Source: Strigamia acuminata (taxonomy: Eukaryota > Arthropoda > Chilopoda > Geophilomorpha > Linotaeniidae). From it: 64,000 nucleotides of DNA. This document shows positions 56,401-64,000 of the stretch, one piece after another (position 1 is the stretch's first letter; the number at the start of each line of letters is the position of its first letter). The position numbers and the translations under genes were made by a program. The stretch lies in assembly GCA_949358305.1 (NCBI GenBank), contig OX442318.1, forward strand, positions 7,674,501 to 7,738,500, given 5' to 3'. The notes beneath the pieces are model-generated. The model worked only from the letters and a program-made list of their open reading frames with translations, did no database searches and was not told the origin of the DNA.

Positions 56401-56624
56401 TTAAAACATCAATTATCCACTTAAATCAACGATGAAATCATCATACAGTTCATTTCTCTCAATCCGCCCCCGAAGAAAGCAGCGAAACGTCGCTACGACG
56501 CTCAAATTCGTGTTTTTAGGCCACGTTCGAATGGATTTACAACGTTTTTGAGTGATTTAGGCTTAGTCTTACCTTTGAAAACAATGCAGAGACAAAGGAC
56601 GAGTATTTTGTGGTGGTAAGTCAT
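32242..56624 (-). CDS. Beaten-path (Beat) family Ig-superfamily protein, complete six-exon gene
   Basis: Joined coding exons, in gene order: 56573-56624, 37711-37916, 35242-35374, 33943-34076, 33649-33880, 32242-32339. They total 855 nt, i.e. 284 codons plus stop, and every exon-exon phase agrees. Residues 1-17 are a signal peptide. Ig domain 1 has Cys43/Cys110, Trp57 and the Beat hallmark LYSVKWYKG followed by EFYRYLP. Ig domain 2 has Cys156/Cys218 and Trp169, with the family-typical GGPRISGG and LETSILGLDF stretches. N-glycosylation sequons are visible at N79, N89, N99 and N155. Residues 267-282 form a hydrophobic tail ending four residues before... the stop region at R284, compatible with GPI anchoring. 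In Drosophila, Beat proteins act in axon guidance, partly by binding Sidestep proteins. That role is inferred here; which Beat paralogue this is cannot be told. The link between exon 1 and exon 2 across 18.7 kb is the least certain join. Confidence 0.85.
32694..33047. mobile_element. hAT-type MITE in the last Beat intron
   Basis: The left end CAGGGCCGGATTTAGG and the right end AAATCTGGCCCTA are inverse. The flanks CCCATACG and CCCATATG form an 8-bp target duplication with one mismatch, as expected for the hAT superfamily. 354 bp, non-coding. Confidence 0.7.
33628..33654 (-). promoter_or_regulatory. Tandem alternative 5' splice sites, 15 nt apart
   Basis: Two copies of the consensus donor G|GTAAGTCG lie 15 nt apart: proximal GT at 33,647-33,648 and distal GT at 33,632-33,633. 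Use of the distal site adds five codons (GKSCH), including an extra cysteine, just before the C-terminal tail, and keeps the reading frame. Donor strength looks equal by eye. Confidence 0.7.
33649..33880 (-). CDS. Beat-like gene exon 5: end of Ig domain 2
   Basis: The exon has acceptor TTTTAATTTTAG and encodes residues 176-252, with HKYPDIVDDDKLETSILGLD, then FSEGELTLKCTASI (Cys218) and YQESNEQ. The proximal donor gives 232 nt. A second, equally good donor 15 nt downstream would extend the exon to 33,634. Both end in phase 1, so both join the last exon in frame. Confidence 0.88.
33943..34076 (-). CDS. Beat-like gene exon 4: start of Ig domain 2
   Basis: This 134-nt exon has acceptor ATCTTTAAG and donor GTAATA. 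It encodes residues 131-175: DVPDGGPRISGGRTKYNVGD, then VRVNCTA (Cys156) and AYLEWHVNGDK (Trp169). The VGD-x-VR-x-NC pattern is typical of the second Beat Ig domain. The exon enters in phase 1 and leaves in phase 0. It is separated from exon 5 by only 62 nt. Confidence 0.9.
34160..34650. mobile_element. GGGGCCC-family element in the third Beat intron
   Basis: Three tandem degenerate copies of AATTTTGGGGCCCCCGCCGC or TTCTCGGAGCC-containing units (about 34,245, 34,440 and 34,560). The possible ends CGGCGGATTTATG and CCTAAACCCGCGG are inverse. Confidence 0.5.
35242..35374 (-). CDS. Beat-like gene exon 3: second half of Ig domain 1
   Basis: This 133-nt exon lies between acceptor ATATTTTTAG and donor GTGAGT. 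It encodes residues 87-130, with VRLENISLSSAGMYKCEVS, i.e. the Ig F-strand cysteine (Cys110) in the usual D/S-x-G-x-Y-x-C setting. It begins in phase 0 and ends one base into a codon, matching exon 4. Confidence 0.9.
35402..35442. repeat. (AAAT)n microsatellite
   Basis: About ten AAAT/TAAA units just downstream of the Beat exon 3 acceptor region. Confidence 0.9.
35535..36005. repeat. 27-bp satellite, ATGCATTTCATAATACAATT
   Basis: About 17 nearly perfect copies, each followed by a G(A)n run. The 27-nt length is a multiple of three, so several frames on both strands stay open (for example MHFIIQLKK repeated). These are not genes. It lies in Beat intron 2. Confidence 0.95.
37003..37203. mobile_element. 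Palindromic MITE, about 200 bp
   Basis: The arms AAATGGCGGACAACTGACA, TTTTTGGCGAACGTTATAAC and TTCAATTTTATTTAACGTTT are mirrored on the right. The loop is about 30 bp of A+T. It lies in Beat intron 2. Confidence 0.8.
37711..37916 (-). CDS. Beat-like gene exon 2: first half of Ig domain 1
   Basis: This 206-nt exon has acceptor TTTCTATAG and donor GTAACT. It encodes residues 18-86, including LKLIALNVPAHIETGKS, the first Ig cysteine in VVLEC, and LYSVKWYKG followed by EFYRYLP and PPSQIF. These are diagnostic of the Beat family N-terminal Ig domain. It starts in phase 1 and ends in phase 0. Confidence 0.9.
38545..39515. mobile_element. Element with inverse ends carrying a long satellite
   Basis: The left CAGGATTACCCATTAAGC and the right GTCTTAATCCACTG are imperfect inverse ends, with GGCACTTCCC / GGGGGAGCC next to them. 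The interior is the 38,694-39,400 satellite. It lies in Beat intron 1. Confidence 0.5.
38694..39400. repeat. 20-bp satellite GCATTTGTGCACCTAAAGAT with higher-order unit
   Basis: About 30 monomers. A 163-bp block starting GCATTTCTGCATATAAAAGT (38,805) is repeated at 38,968, so the monomers form a higher-order repeat. Confidence 0.92.
39516..43554. other. Beat intron 1, unassigned part
   Basis: Mostly unique A+T-rich DNA. It includes the exon-like frame at 41.4-41.7 kb, CTCGCAAAAT repeats near 41,880-41,920, and Tigger-like half ends near 41,650 and 42,350 (ACAACGAACTTTCGTTGTAA). Confidence 0.45.
41434..41664 (-). other. Exon-like open frame, unidentified
   Basis: This GC-richer minus-strand frame reads RLTERFDLQLNFCSLYKKRL and GVIIQDKVDHYGTTEPHLRL. 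It ends near a possible donor (G|GTATGA) and starts after a possible acceptor (TATTTATAG). I do not recognise the sequence. It lies inside Beat intron 1, beside a CAGTCGAACCTCGTCATAAC transposon-like terminus (about 41,648-41,670), so it may be transposon-linked or a nested exon. Confidence 0.25.
43555..44290. repeat. 21-bp satellite in two homogenised forms
   Basis: The left form is GTTAATTTTCAGTGACTTCT-T. The right form (about 43,960-44,180) is GTTGATTTTCAGTAGTTATT-T. The 21-nt unit leaves a reverse frame of repeated ENQQITT. No sign that it is a gene. Confidence 0.95.
45175..45790. mobile_element. Inverted-repeat region rich in CACGAGATTCTCGTG palindromes
   Basis: Several near copies of (A)CACGAGATTCTCGTGT with CGTGCCACGA, in both orientations. 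An inner hairpin pairs CACGGAATATTTCGAG (45,490) with CTCGAAATATTCCGTG (45,577). Likely one MITE nested in another. Confidence 0.55.
47770..48280. repeat. Four diverged tandem copies of about 110-130 bp
   Basis: Each holds CAAATGTTAA(T/C)CAAA, then TATTGACATTTCACAA and a CACACNTTTANACA block. Substitution between copies is high, so the array is old. Confidence 0.6.
49370..49530. repeat. Direct repeat with an ACCATTCCGTGCACG core
   Basis: The segment ACCATTCCGTGCACG(A/G) plus AATCACGTCATGTGTACTT occurs near 49,381 and 49,487, about 106 bp apart. A partial copy may exist near 49,330. Confidence 0.6.
49866..49893. repeat. (CTTT)n microsatellite
   Basis: Seven or so perfect CTTT units. Confidence 0.9.
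52015..52150. mobile_element. CACGAGAATCTCGTG palindrome relic
   Basis: AGAATCTCGTGTCGG and CCGACACGAGAATCTCGTGT form an inverted repeat of the same vocabulary as 45.2-45.8 kb. Confidence 0.45.
52745..53135. repeat. 24-bp satellite CATTTCAACAATGTCATTTC
   Basis: About 16 copies ending CCTG. As 24 is a multiple of three, reverse frames (EMQGNDIV-like) and forward frames stay open. Not genes. Confidence 0.93.
53915..54410. repeat. 20-bp satellite, CAGTTACAACTGAATGCTAT and GTTAAAACACAATTATATCT
   Basis: Two homogenised sub-blocks of about 8 and 12 monomers, changing from one consensus to the other at about 54,165. Confidence 0.95.
55285..55700. repeat. 20-bp satellite GTTAAAACACAATTTTATCT
   Basis: The same monomer family as 53.9-54.4 kb, then a drift to GATAAAACACACTTTTATCG. 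The two arrays are separated by about 870 bp of non-repeated A+T-rich DNA. Confidence 0.95.
56573..56624 (-). CDS. Beat-like gene exon 1: start codon and signal peptide
   Basis: The exon encodes MTYHHKILVLCLCIVFK plus the first base of the next codon and ends at donor GTAAGA. The Met at 56,624 has A at -3 and is followed by a short hydrophobic core typical of a signal peptide. An upstream in-frame Met at 56,738 would bury that core, so the inner Met is preferred. The exon ends in phase 1 (G), and exon 2 begins with AT, giving Asp at the junction. It fits Beat genes in which a small first exon carries the leader. A nearer, unseen leader exon inside the large intron cannot be excluded. Confidence 0.7.
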
Positions 56625-56628
56625 CGTG

Positions 56629-57421
56629 GTTTGGGTGGATAAAATCCTATTTTCTTTAATGAGTCGAATGTGGTGCAGCTGCTGCTTCCGTGCACATCTG
56701 CTGTGTTTGGCAGAGTGGCTCGCTGGTGTGCTCGTCACGATGGTTGTTGTCGAGTGAAAACCAAGGCCATCGTGCGCAACGGCGCTTCGGACCGACGTGT
56801 TTCTCGTGTCCTGCGCGATTTATGCGTCCAATTTCCGTGCCGTATTTTCGCGGAGAGTTAATGGAATATAATGCTCGAGTTGCTCACCGTTAAATAGGGG
56901 GAGAGGGAAAAAAAATTAATACTTAAATATTAAAACGAATGAGCGAGTTTTTAGTACACTAATTCAACACTTGCCGGCGCTGCGACTCCATCTTAATATC
57001 CGTGCCGATCGAATGCGATTGTTCTCATTTTTTCGAAAAATAGGCTGGAAAAATAAAAATCACGCGTGAGTGAATGGATTAAAACTTTGTTAATAATTTA
57101 TTTGTGAACTATTTATTAATGTATGTCGTAATTTTCTCATTTTAAATTAAAATATACCTAATTTAACATCCCTATCGAATTTTTCTGATGAATTTTTTAA
57201 ATTTTTCCATCGAATTTCTGTTTATTTCCGCTGAGAAAAGCTCGGATTTCTGCAGCAACATGTAGAAAACACTCGATGTTTGACTAGGAAAACTCCTGTT
57301 TACCAATTCCCCATCAATTGCTGTAATGGTAGGTCTTGGGGATCTGGAAAAAACAACAAAATAAACTGTGCTTGTTGCAATGAATCAAACCTCATATTAG
57401 CTCAACTAAACAAACAAGTTC
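56629..57421. other. Upstream side of the Beat gene
   Basis: The 5' UTR and promoter would lie here on the minus strand. A locally GC-richer stretch at 56,650-56,880 with CGTGCCG/CGGACCGACG-type sequence is the likeliest promoter-proximal DNA. No clear TATA box at a convincing distance. Confidence 0.35.
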
Positions 57422-57763
57422 CTAAATTGAGACCACATCAATAAAAAATGCGTGCCCCACAAAAACCAAAAACATTTCATCAATTTTAACAAAACAGTTT
57501 TCAAAAATGGGCCCCAAAAGTACGAGACAAAATATTTGAATAACAAGACCCATCAGGCCACCAAAATCAATTATTAATATACAAAATCGAAGAGGAATTG
57601 GTTTCGACGCATTAAAATCGCTGGTTTTCCATGAGAAAATAGGATCTGACAACTTTCCGGTCATTACCATACAGGTGATACTTCTGACATATGTTGGGGG
57701 TAAAAGGTAAGGCCTGAAGGTCACGGAACCTTTGACACAAAACATATGTAATGTGCCATTCAT
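57422..57763 (-). pseudogene. Possible MFS transporter fragment (SLC18B1-like)
   Basis: The 113-codon minus-strand frame has two hydrophobic helices. Its layout, TFRPYLLPPTYV, then GKLSDPIFSW, then LIIDFGGLMGLVIQIFCLVL with LGPIFE, and VGHAFFIDVVSI, resembles the MFS region from the PT-x-VG start of a helix through a loop Asp to the conserved LGP. It was matched by memory of the family only. The rest of a transporter is not seen nearby, and expected loop Gly/Lys residues are missing, so it would be a relic or one exon. Alternatively it is a chance frame. Confidence 0.3.
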
Positions 57764-58126
57764 GCACCAAAAGTCATGCCCAACACTAGATTTTTATTAC
57801 AACTTGTAATGAAAACTGGTTATTAAGCGAAACAACAACAAAATTATATAAACACCTCGCGTATTACACGAGACATATTGAATATTATTTCACTTTTATT
57901 GCTTTCCTTGCTTTGACGCCAAACCACGAAATTACTCTGTTGGGCTCGCCGATATAATTTCGCTTTAGCTAGTTTAGCGATAAGCTATAGCGAGTTTAGC
58001 AAAACTATACCGTAATATACGACTTTAAGCGGAAAAATTCTCACACTCAAAATTTAAACTTACAATACACTTAAACTAACATATGTTAAAACACAAGTAT
58101 TTTTATTTTTGAATGCAGCTACCGTA

Positions 58127-58252
58127 GGTGAAATTAACAACCTTTGGAAATTTCACTTGCAAATGCCGCTATGCTGTATAAACAAGGTTTGCCAGCTGTC
58201 TGGACCAACCCGCGCTATAGCGGCATACCGCTTAAAATGGCGTAATACGGTA
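58127..58252. mobile_element. MITE with AGCGGCATGCC ends, copy 2 (inverted, partly truncated)
   Basis: The internal TTTGGAAATTTCACTTGCAA and the right end TATAGCGGCATACCGCTT plus GCGTAATACGGT match 13,819-13,986 in reverse. The left terminus is diverged. Confidence 0.6.
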
Positions 58253-58474
58253 GCTGTTATAGCGAAACTACAGCCAGAACCCTCCTTACACTTTTCAGCA
58301 CCCTGGGATAAAAAAAATCAGGCTCCCCTTGCCCCAATTAAATAAAAATCATTTTTACATTTACAAGTTATATACGAACACTTATGAAGACGCTTTATAG
58401 GAGGCGCCTGGCACCCCTCTGTGGCCAGGCAGCCCAGTTAGCCCAATGGTTAAGATGGCCCTGACTACAGCTAA

Positions 58475-58799
58475 AGTTCGCTCCCGGTATCCTAATGCTA
58501 AATTCGTACTGCGCATCCTATTCTGTGCAAACAATTTTCTAATTCCAGTAGTTATTTAGCAGTTTAAGCCTAATATTAGGCCTAATAATGCCACAATGAA
58601 GTAAATAAACAACAATATTTTTCTATGCTGTAAATTACTTTTAATAATGAGTCTATTGTTGTTTATTTACTTTATTGTAGCATTTTTAAGTCTAATATTA
58701 GGCTTAATAATGCTAAATAACAACTGGAATTAGAAAATTGTCTGCGTAGAATGGGATGCACAGTACAAATTTAGCATCAAGATACCGGGTACAAACTGT
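58475..58799. mobile_element. Palindromic MITE, copy 2
   Basis: The same arms as at 7,498-7,800 (ATGCTAAATTCGTACTGCGC, AATTTTCTAATTCCAGTAG and inverse). The left end adjoins a tRNA-like stretch (TAGCCCAATGGTTAAG then GTTCGCTCCCGG). Confidence 0.8.
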
Positions 58800-61700
58800 C
58801 ATTTAGTGAAGCTGTAGCCAGTGCTGGACTAGCCCGGCGGGCTACCGAGAATTTCCCGGTAGCCCGTCCCTGGCCCACCGTGGCCTGTCCCGGTGGCCCG
58901 ACTCATCCAGATTTCCCGATACTAAATTTTTACCCAGTCCAGCCCTGGCTGTAGCTAGTTTATACTCGAGTTGCACTCAAAAAGGCACCTCACAATGTGT
59001 ACTCCCATTGGTCGAGCTAGTTTACTACTAACTCCAGACTGTATACTACTACTAGGAGAAGTAGTTTTGATTTTTATTTATTGTTGTGATTGTTATGACT
59101 AATTTAGTTTATGCTATTTTGATTTTATTTAATAAAAAATGTTATTTCCATCATTAAAATAAAGTTTTACACATTAAAAAATGTCAAACTCATGTATGTT
59201 TGTTGTGTTTATTGCTTACATCGTCTGGAAGTTTGAATTTTAGGCCGTTGCCTAGGCAATCGATTGCAATGTCTGTACATTGTAATGCAATTCTGGTGTT
59301 TGGGTCTACTTTTCCGGATCACTACACCAGTAAACTGGCTCGACCAATGGGAGTACACATTGTGAGGTGCCTTTTTGAGTGCAACTGGAGTATAGCAAAG
59401 CTAAAATTTCACTAATTTTAAAAAATTGACTTAGCTTAGATAATGAAATCTATGTACACTCAGCTAAATTTCTGCTGATGACGTAATAATTTTCACCATG
59501 ATCACTAAATTACTAAACGCCGTGAAAGCGTCATGTGATTTTTAACGCAAGGATGCATTTTTTCTTCAATTTTTCAAATATTCAGTGTAGGAAGATGCCA
59601 TTCATACTTCTTTCTGAAAATAAATTCAAAATTTAAAAAAAAAAAAAAAAATTACGTGATTTTTGTAGAAATATTGATCATTCCTCTTATTTATAAACAA
59701 ACCCGTCGAAGCTATTAAGAATTGCATACGAAATTGTATTAAAAATTAATTAAAATGCTTTTAAAAGTGTTCACATTTCGTGGAGCAACAAATATTGTAA
59801 ACATATTTGTGTCGGCGAAGATTTTTGCATGCAGTTATTGATTTCTCATCGATCGGCCATGAAAAGGGATTAAAAGGAGTTATAATCAGTCCATTAAATG
59901 TTAAGCACAATTGACACGTTCCATTTAAATAATGTGAGTTTCAAATATTGTTTGATACTGATCTATCAAAATTCTATTTGCACTCTGGTTTTCATCTCAG
60001 TCTCGAAATTTCAAACTTACTGGCTCAAAGAATAATGTCATAGCAGCCTTGGAGGTTCGCTCAACCATCCACTGATGAATATTGAGAAGAGGAGAAAGAG
60101 AGAAAGAGAAAGAGATACACACACTGGATTTATAGAGCTTTAAATCACCCGACCATAACTTCAATGTAGAAAAAAAAGATTCGAGTCAAAAATGACTTTT
60201 TCTGCAGTCAATGAAAATGAAAGTTAAGAATGTCAACTAATTTGAAAAAAAAATTTTTTTTTTTTTATGTTTTAAATTTTAAATTTAGATGGAATGGAGT
60301 TTTCTAAGTTGGGTTTTAAAATATTAAGTGAAAGGTTTCGCATGTTCGCATTGGAAATTTGGGAAAAAGATTTTGGAAATTTGGCTTCAGTTTTGTGGAA
60401 ATTGATTAAATGTAATTTTGCGACATATTGAATATAAATTATTTTTTTTTCTTCCGAATTTTAATCACCAATCAGCAGAAGTGAACCGGATCGATCCGTA
60501 GCTGGGAAATCGAAAGACATTCAATATTTCAGTCATTAATCTGGAAATTTAAGGGGAAATGATGATGAAAAAATTTGATGCCAATTTGTCTTGATATTAA
60601 TTTTTGTTTTGTTTCGTTAAATTTTTCATGGAATTCAATTGTTTTAAGATTGAAATGTGTCGGCCGGTAGCGATTCTTATGTTTTAAAAAGTAAAAAAAT
60701 AAATTTTTTTTTTCGTTTTTTCAAATTTGTTGGCATAAAATTTGATATAATTTTTTTTTTTTATAAATCTTAACAAATCTCTTAAAAATTAAACAAATCT
60801 CAAAAGAAATTTCAACAAAATTTAAATTTTTTGATAAATTTTAACAAATTTTTACTTTTTAATTAAAACATTTCAATCAAATTTGATTTTTTTGAAAAAC
60901 TCACCAAAATCTCTTTTTTTTTTTTATAAATCTCAAAACATTAAATTCTTCATGAATTTTCATCAGAATCTGAATTCCTTTTACAATATTCAACAAAATC
61001 TGAATTCTTTTTGCAATATTCAACAAATACAAAATATTTTGACAAATTTCAACAAATACAAAATATTTTGAGAAATTTCAACAAAACCAAAATATTTTCA
61101 ATAAATTCCACCAAATCCAAAATATTTGTCGATAAATTTCAACAAAACCAAAATTTTGTCGATAAATTCCACCAAATCCAAAATATTTTCGATAAATTCC
61201 ACCAAATCCAAATTTTTTTCGCTAAATCCCAAACCTACAATTACCATTTTAACAAATGTTGACAAATCTTTGCTAAACACTCTCAAAGGTCAAATGTCAC
61301 ACTCCAAGTGTCCCCTCCTCGTCCCCAACTCCACGCCCCAAACGACAGGGGGTACCAAGCCACTTTCTATTCCACTCGCATCCCACTGACAAATAAATCA
61401 AACTTCACAACACGACATTTACCAAACATTAAACCACCTCTAATTATCAAATATTCAACAAAATTCCTCCAATCCAAATCCCACCACTTGAAAAACGAAA
61501 ACAACCATGCAAAATGCTTTCCCGCACAAAACAATTGTAAAACAACGCCACATACATGTAAAAGCATTCTTTTGTTATCTTTTTTCCCATTTTTAAATTT
61601 TTTAACAAAAGATGTAAAAAGAACAGCTGCTATGAATTTTCTTGTTCGCATTCAGGTCACGCCTTTCAATTGTACTTAGTGATTGATTTTTGCAGGAGCT

Positions 61701-62660
61701 TCCAAATTAAATAAAAGCTCAATTAAGTCCTTGACGAGAACGGCACGTGCAAAGCGTACAAAAACAAGTAATACGAGCAATTTTCGGTTTAGTATACAAA
61801 TTGCGCGAATACTACTACTATTTAACATGCATCACTGCTATTACGGTTTGACACTGCTCGCAGGGTCGTAACCTCCAATTCAAACTTTTTTCCTTTTACA
61901 ATCTGCAACGTTCGCGTAACTTGACAATCTAATGGAATAATGTCAAGGTAATTAGACACATAACACGAGTCTAAATACACTTAGATTTGATCCAATCTCC
62001 GTTCAAATAACTCATATCGACTTCAAAAGGACTGAAATCACATTCTGCAAAAATCCCTGCTAAGCCAGGAAACGTGATCATTTTTTAAACCTTTCACTTA
62101 GCGTCGTGTATCCGAAAGTAGCGGCGCTGTAGTCATGGGTTTTTCAAGTTGACTTGTCGGATTCTGACGTAAAAATCAGTCCTGTGTAGGTCATTTCATT
62201 CGTTGCAATCGAATTGCATCTGTTTGGACTTTAATTGAGCGAAAATCCAAATTGGAATGCTCGTTGCATCCCAAATAGCACGCAATGTTACGTCATTCAA
62301 ATGCATTTCAGTTTACAAATATTGGAAAATATTGGAAAATATTGGAAAATTATTTGGTTCCGCCCACAATAAGAAAACTGCAAATTAACAATGCTGGAAT
62401 GTTATTTTGCAATGCTTTTTATCGTAGATGGGTGGCAACCATTGTTACGATCACATGATCGTATCACCTGACCTCATTTTTCCAAAGATATATTGGCTTG
62501 TTCGTCCGAAATGACTTCTCTAAACAGGAAACGGCGGTTTTAACATCATATACTTGGAGAAATTCAAATAAGAGGATTAGGATTAAGTGTAATTGAAATC
62601 ACATCTTTGACTTATTGAAATGACTTATCTCTTTGACATCTTGCTATTGTTACCGCATGT
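58800..62660. other. A+T-rich intergenic sequence
   Basis: No gene supported. Two segments of about 40 bp, near 58,980-59,030 and 59,325-59,385, are inverse copies (TTGCACTCAAAAAGGCACCT / AGGTGCCTTTTTGAGTGCAA) and bracket a possible 400-bp element. Two near-copies of CCGGTAGCCCG lie at 58.83-58.88 kb. Confidence 0.45.
61000..61215. repeat. Degenerate minisatellite, AATATTTTGACAAATTTCAA
   Basis: About seven units of 30-33 bp with CAACAAAACCAAAATATTTT or CACCAAATCCAAAATATTTT. It lies in an A+T-rich stretch 60.6-61.3 kb with older, looser copies. Confidence 0.8.
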
Positions 62661-62663
62661 TGT

Positions 62664-63213
62664 AGGTACCTCGATTGTTCGGATAATCGAACATCAAATT
62701 TATACACATACCGTACTGCCTTGAACTATGGCCCGGGCGTTTAATTTTTTTTCGACTCGCCCGCCAGGCGCTTATTCAAAACCAGGCGATTATTTAAGCC
62801 AGGCCTCTATCCAAAAAAAAAGTTGCTGACTCCGAACGTTTCGTTTGTTGAGGTTTCGTCCGTCGAAGTTTCCGCCAAAAGGCTACTAAAACCCGTTTTT
62901 AAAAACCGTTTTTAAAATATTTTCCGGTTAACCCGGCGTTTATTTGAGGCAGGCGCTTATTGGTTTTTCGGCTGGCGGTTGCCAGGCGCTTAATTGCGCC
63001 CGGCCATTGTTCAAGGCAGTACGGTAATGTACTGCATGTGAAAATAAAGTCATCAAAATATAGTTAGAAAGCATTAAAACCGACCAAAAATGGATAAAAA
63101 TTGTCAAAAATCATTAAAAAACCGATTAAAAGTATGTGAAAATCGATTGACTGCTGTTCGGATAACCGAAAGTTCGTATAACCGGTGTTTCGATAATCGA
63201 GGTTCTACTGTAG
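62664..63213. mobile_element. Pogo/Tigger-like outer element with ACCTCGATTNTCG ends
   Basis: The left TACCTCGATTGTTCGGATAA and the right CGATAATCGAGGTTCTACTG are inverse, of a type common for pogo-like elements. The middle is occupied by a second element. Confidence 0.5.
62711..63024. mobile_element. 314-bp MITE nested inside the pogo-like element
   Basis: The ends CCGTACTGCCTTGAACTATG and CATTGTTCAAGGCAGTACGG are inverse over about 30 bp and flanked by TA. The interior holds repeated CAGGCG(C)TTATT motifs. TA target sites suggest a Tc1/mariner-type source. Confidence 0.75.
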
Positions 63214-63649
63214 TCGTTCAGTTCAGTTTTTAGTGCATTCAATTGAGAATTTACTTCTTTAAGTTTACCACACTTTAATTGCTTTAAATAGAAGACAATT
63301 CGTCTTTTGAAGTTTGAATGCACCTATTGTTTTAAGGTGTGAATGTCCGTAGTGAACAAATATTGACGTGCAATAGGTTCTACTTTGAGTTGGTATACGT
63401 TGGTATAAATAAAATGATCTTGTCATCATTTCAAACAAGTTTAGCGTGTGTACAATGATCAAATTCCGTGCGCAAGTCCCACGAAAATTGAGTTAAAATT
63501 TTTTTTGCACAATAAAAATGACAACTTTAAGTGAAAAACACAAGTTGGTAATTTTTCAAACTCGATTTTCTCGCATTTGCTCACGAAATTCCACTGTGGT
63601 ACATATGCAGAAACTGATTAAAATGACAAAGATTTTGTCAACATTAATA

Positions 63650-64000
63650 CATATTTTAGTGTTCTTGATCAATTTAGACATTTATTGTAGTCATTTTGTT
63701 CAATTTAGACATTTATTTTAGTCGATTTGTTCAATTTAGACATTTATTTTAGTCGTTTTGTTCAATTTAGACATTAATTTTAGTCGTTTTGTTCAATCTA
63801 GATATTAATTTTAGTCGATTTGTTCAATTTAGACATTAATTTTAGTCGTTTTGTTCAATTTAGACATTAATTTTAGTCATTTTGTTCGATTTAGACATTA
63901 ATTTTAGTCCTTTTGTTCAATTTAGAAATTAATTTTAGTCCTTTTGTTCAATTTAGAAATTAATTTTAGTCGTTTTGTTCAATTTAGAAATTAATTTTAG
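63650..64000. repeat. 31-bp satellite reaching the window end
   Basis: About 11 units of TTTTAGTCGTTTTGTTCAAT then TTAGACATTAA. It is cut by the window boundary. Confidence 0.95.

Overview
The window is nuclear DNA from an arthropod. It has spliced genes with GT-AG introns, A+T-rich gene-poor sequence, and many tandem arrays and short transposons. The arthropod call rests on a complete Beaten-path (Beat) family gene, pickpocket-like DEG/ENaC exons, and a TTAGG-related satellite. I cannot name the species. Only two loci can be assembled with confidence, both on the minus strand. Every exon below was located by reading splice sites and checking that codon phases join.

Layout: 1-13,300 is repeats: several minisatellites, palindromic MITEs, a cluster of tRNA-like B-box units (7.8-10.4 kb), a nested palindrome (10.5-11.1 kb), a triple CTCF-like motif (11.14-11.23 kb), and a 5'-truncated LINE with a Tc1/mariner-type MITE in its tail, embedded in a satellite. 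14,122-17,549 holds a DEG/ENaC channel locus with two channel domains in tandem. The exon carrying the second transmembrane helix of domain 1 reads on in frame into the first helix of domain 2. A perfect 19-bp tandem duplication now breaks the frame in domain 1. 18,927-21,488 is a decayed copy of the same two-domain unit, interrupted by a 914-bp inverted-repeat element that carries a telomere-like satellite. 21.5-32.2 kb has no gene I can recognise.

32,242-56,624 is the Beat-like gene: six coding exons and 284 codons (signal peptide, two Ig domains, hydrophobic C-terminal tail). All phases match. The first intron is 18.7 kb and full of tandem arrays. Exon 5 ends in two tandem consensus donors 15 nt apart. 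Beyond it lie a possible MFS-transporter fragment (57.4 kb), more MITEs, and an array that runs off the window end.

The two genes have no evident functional link. Beat proteins are neuronal guidance ligands or receptors of the immunoglobulin superfamily, and DEG/ENaC proteins are sodium or cation channels. The most unusual items are the two-domain channel architecture with its decayed duplicate, the in-frame alternative donor in the Beat gene, and transposon-like units that repeatedly carry minisatellites with an AAATGCAT-like core.
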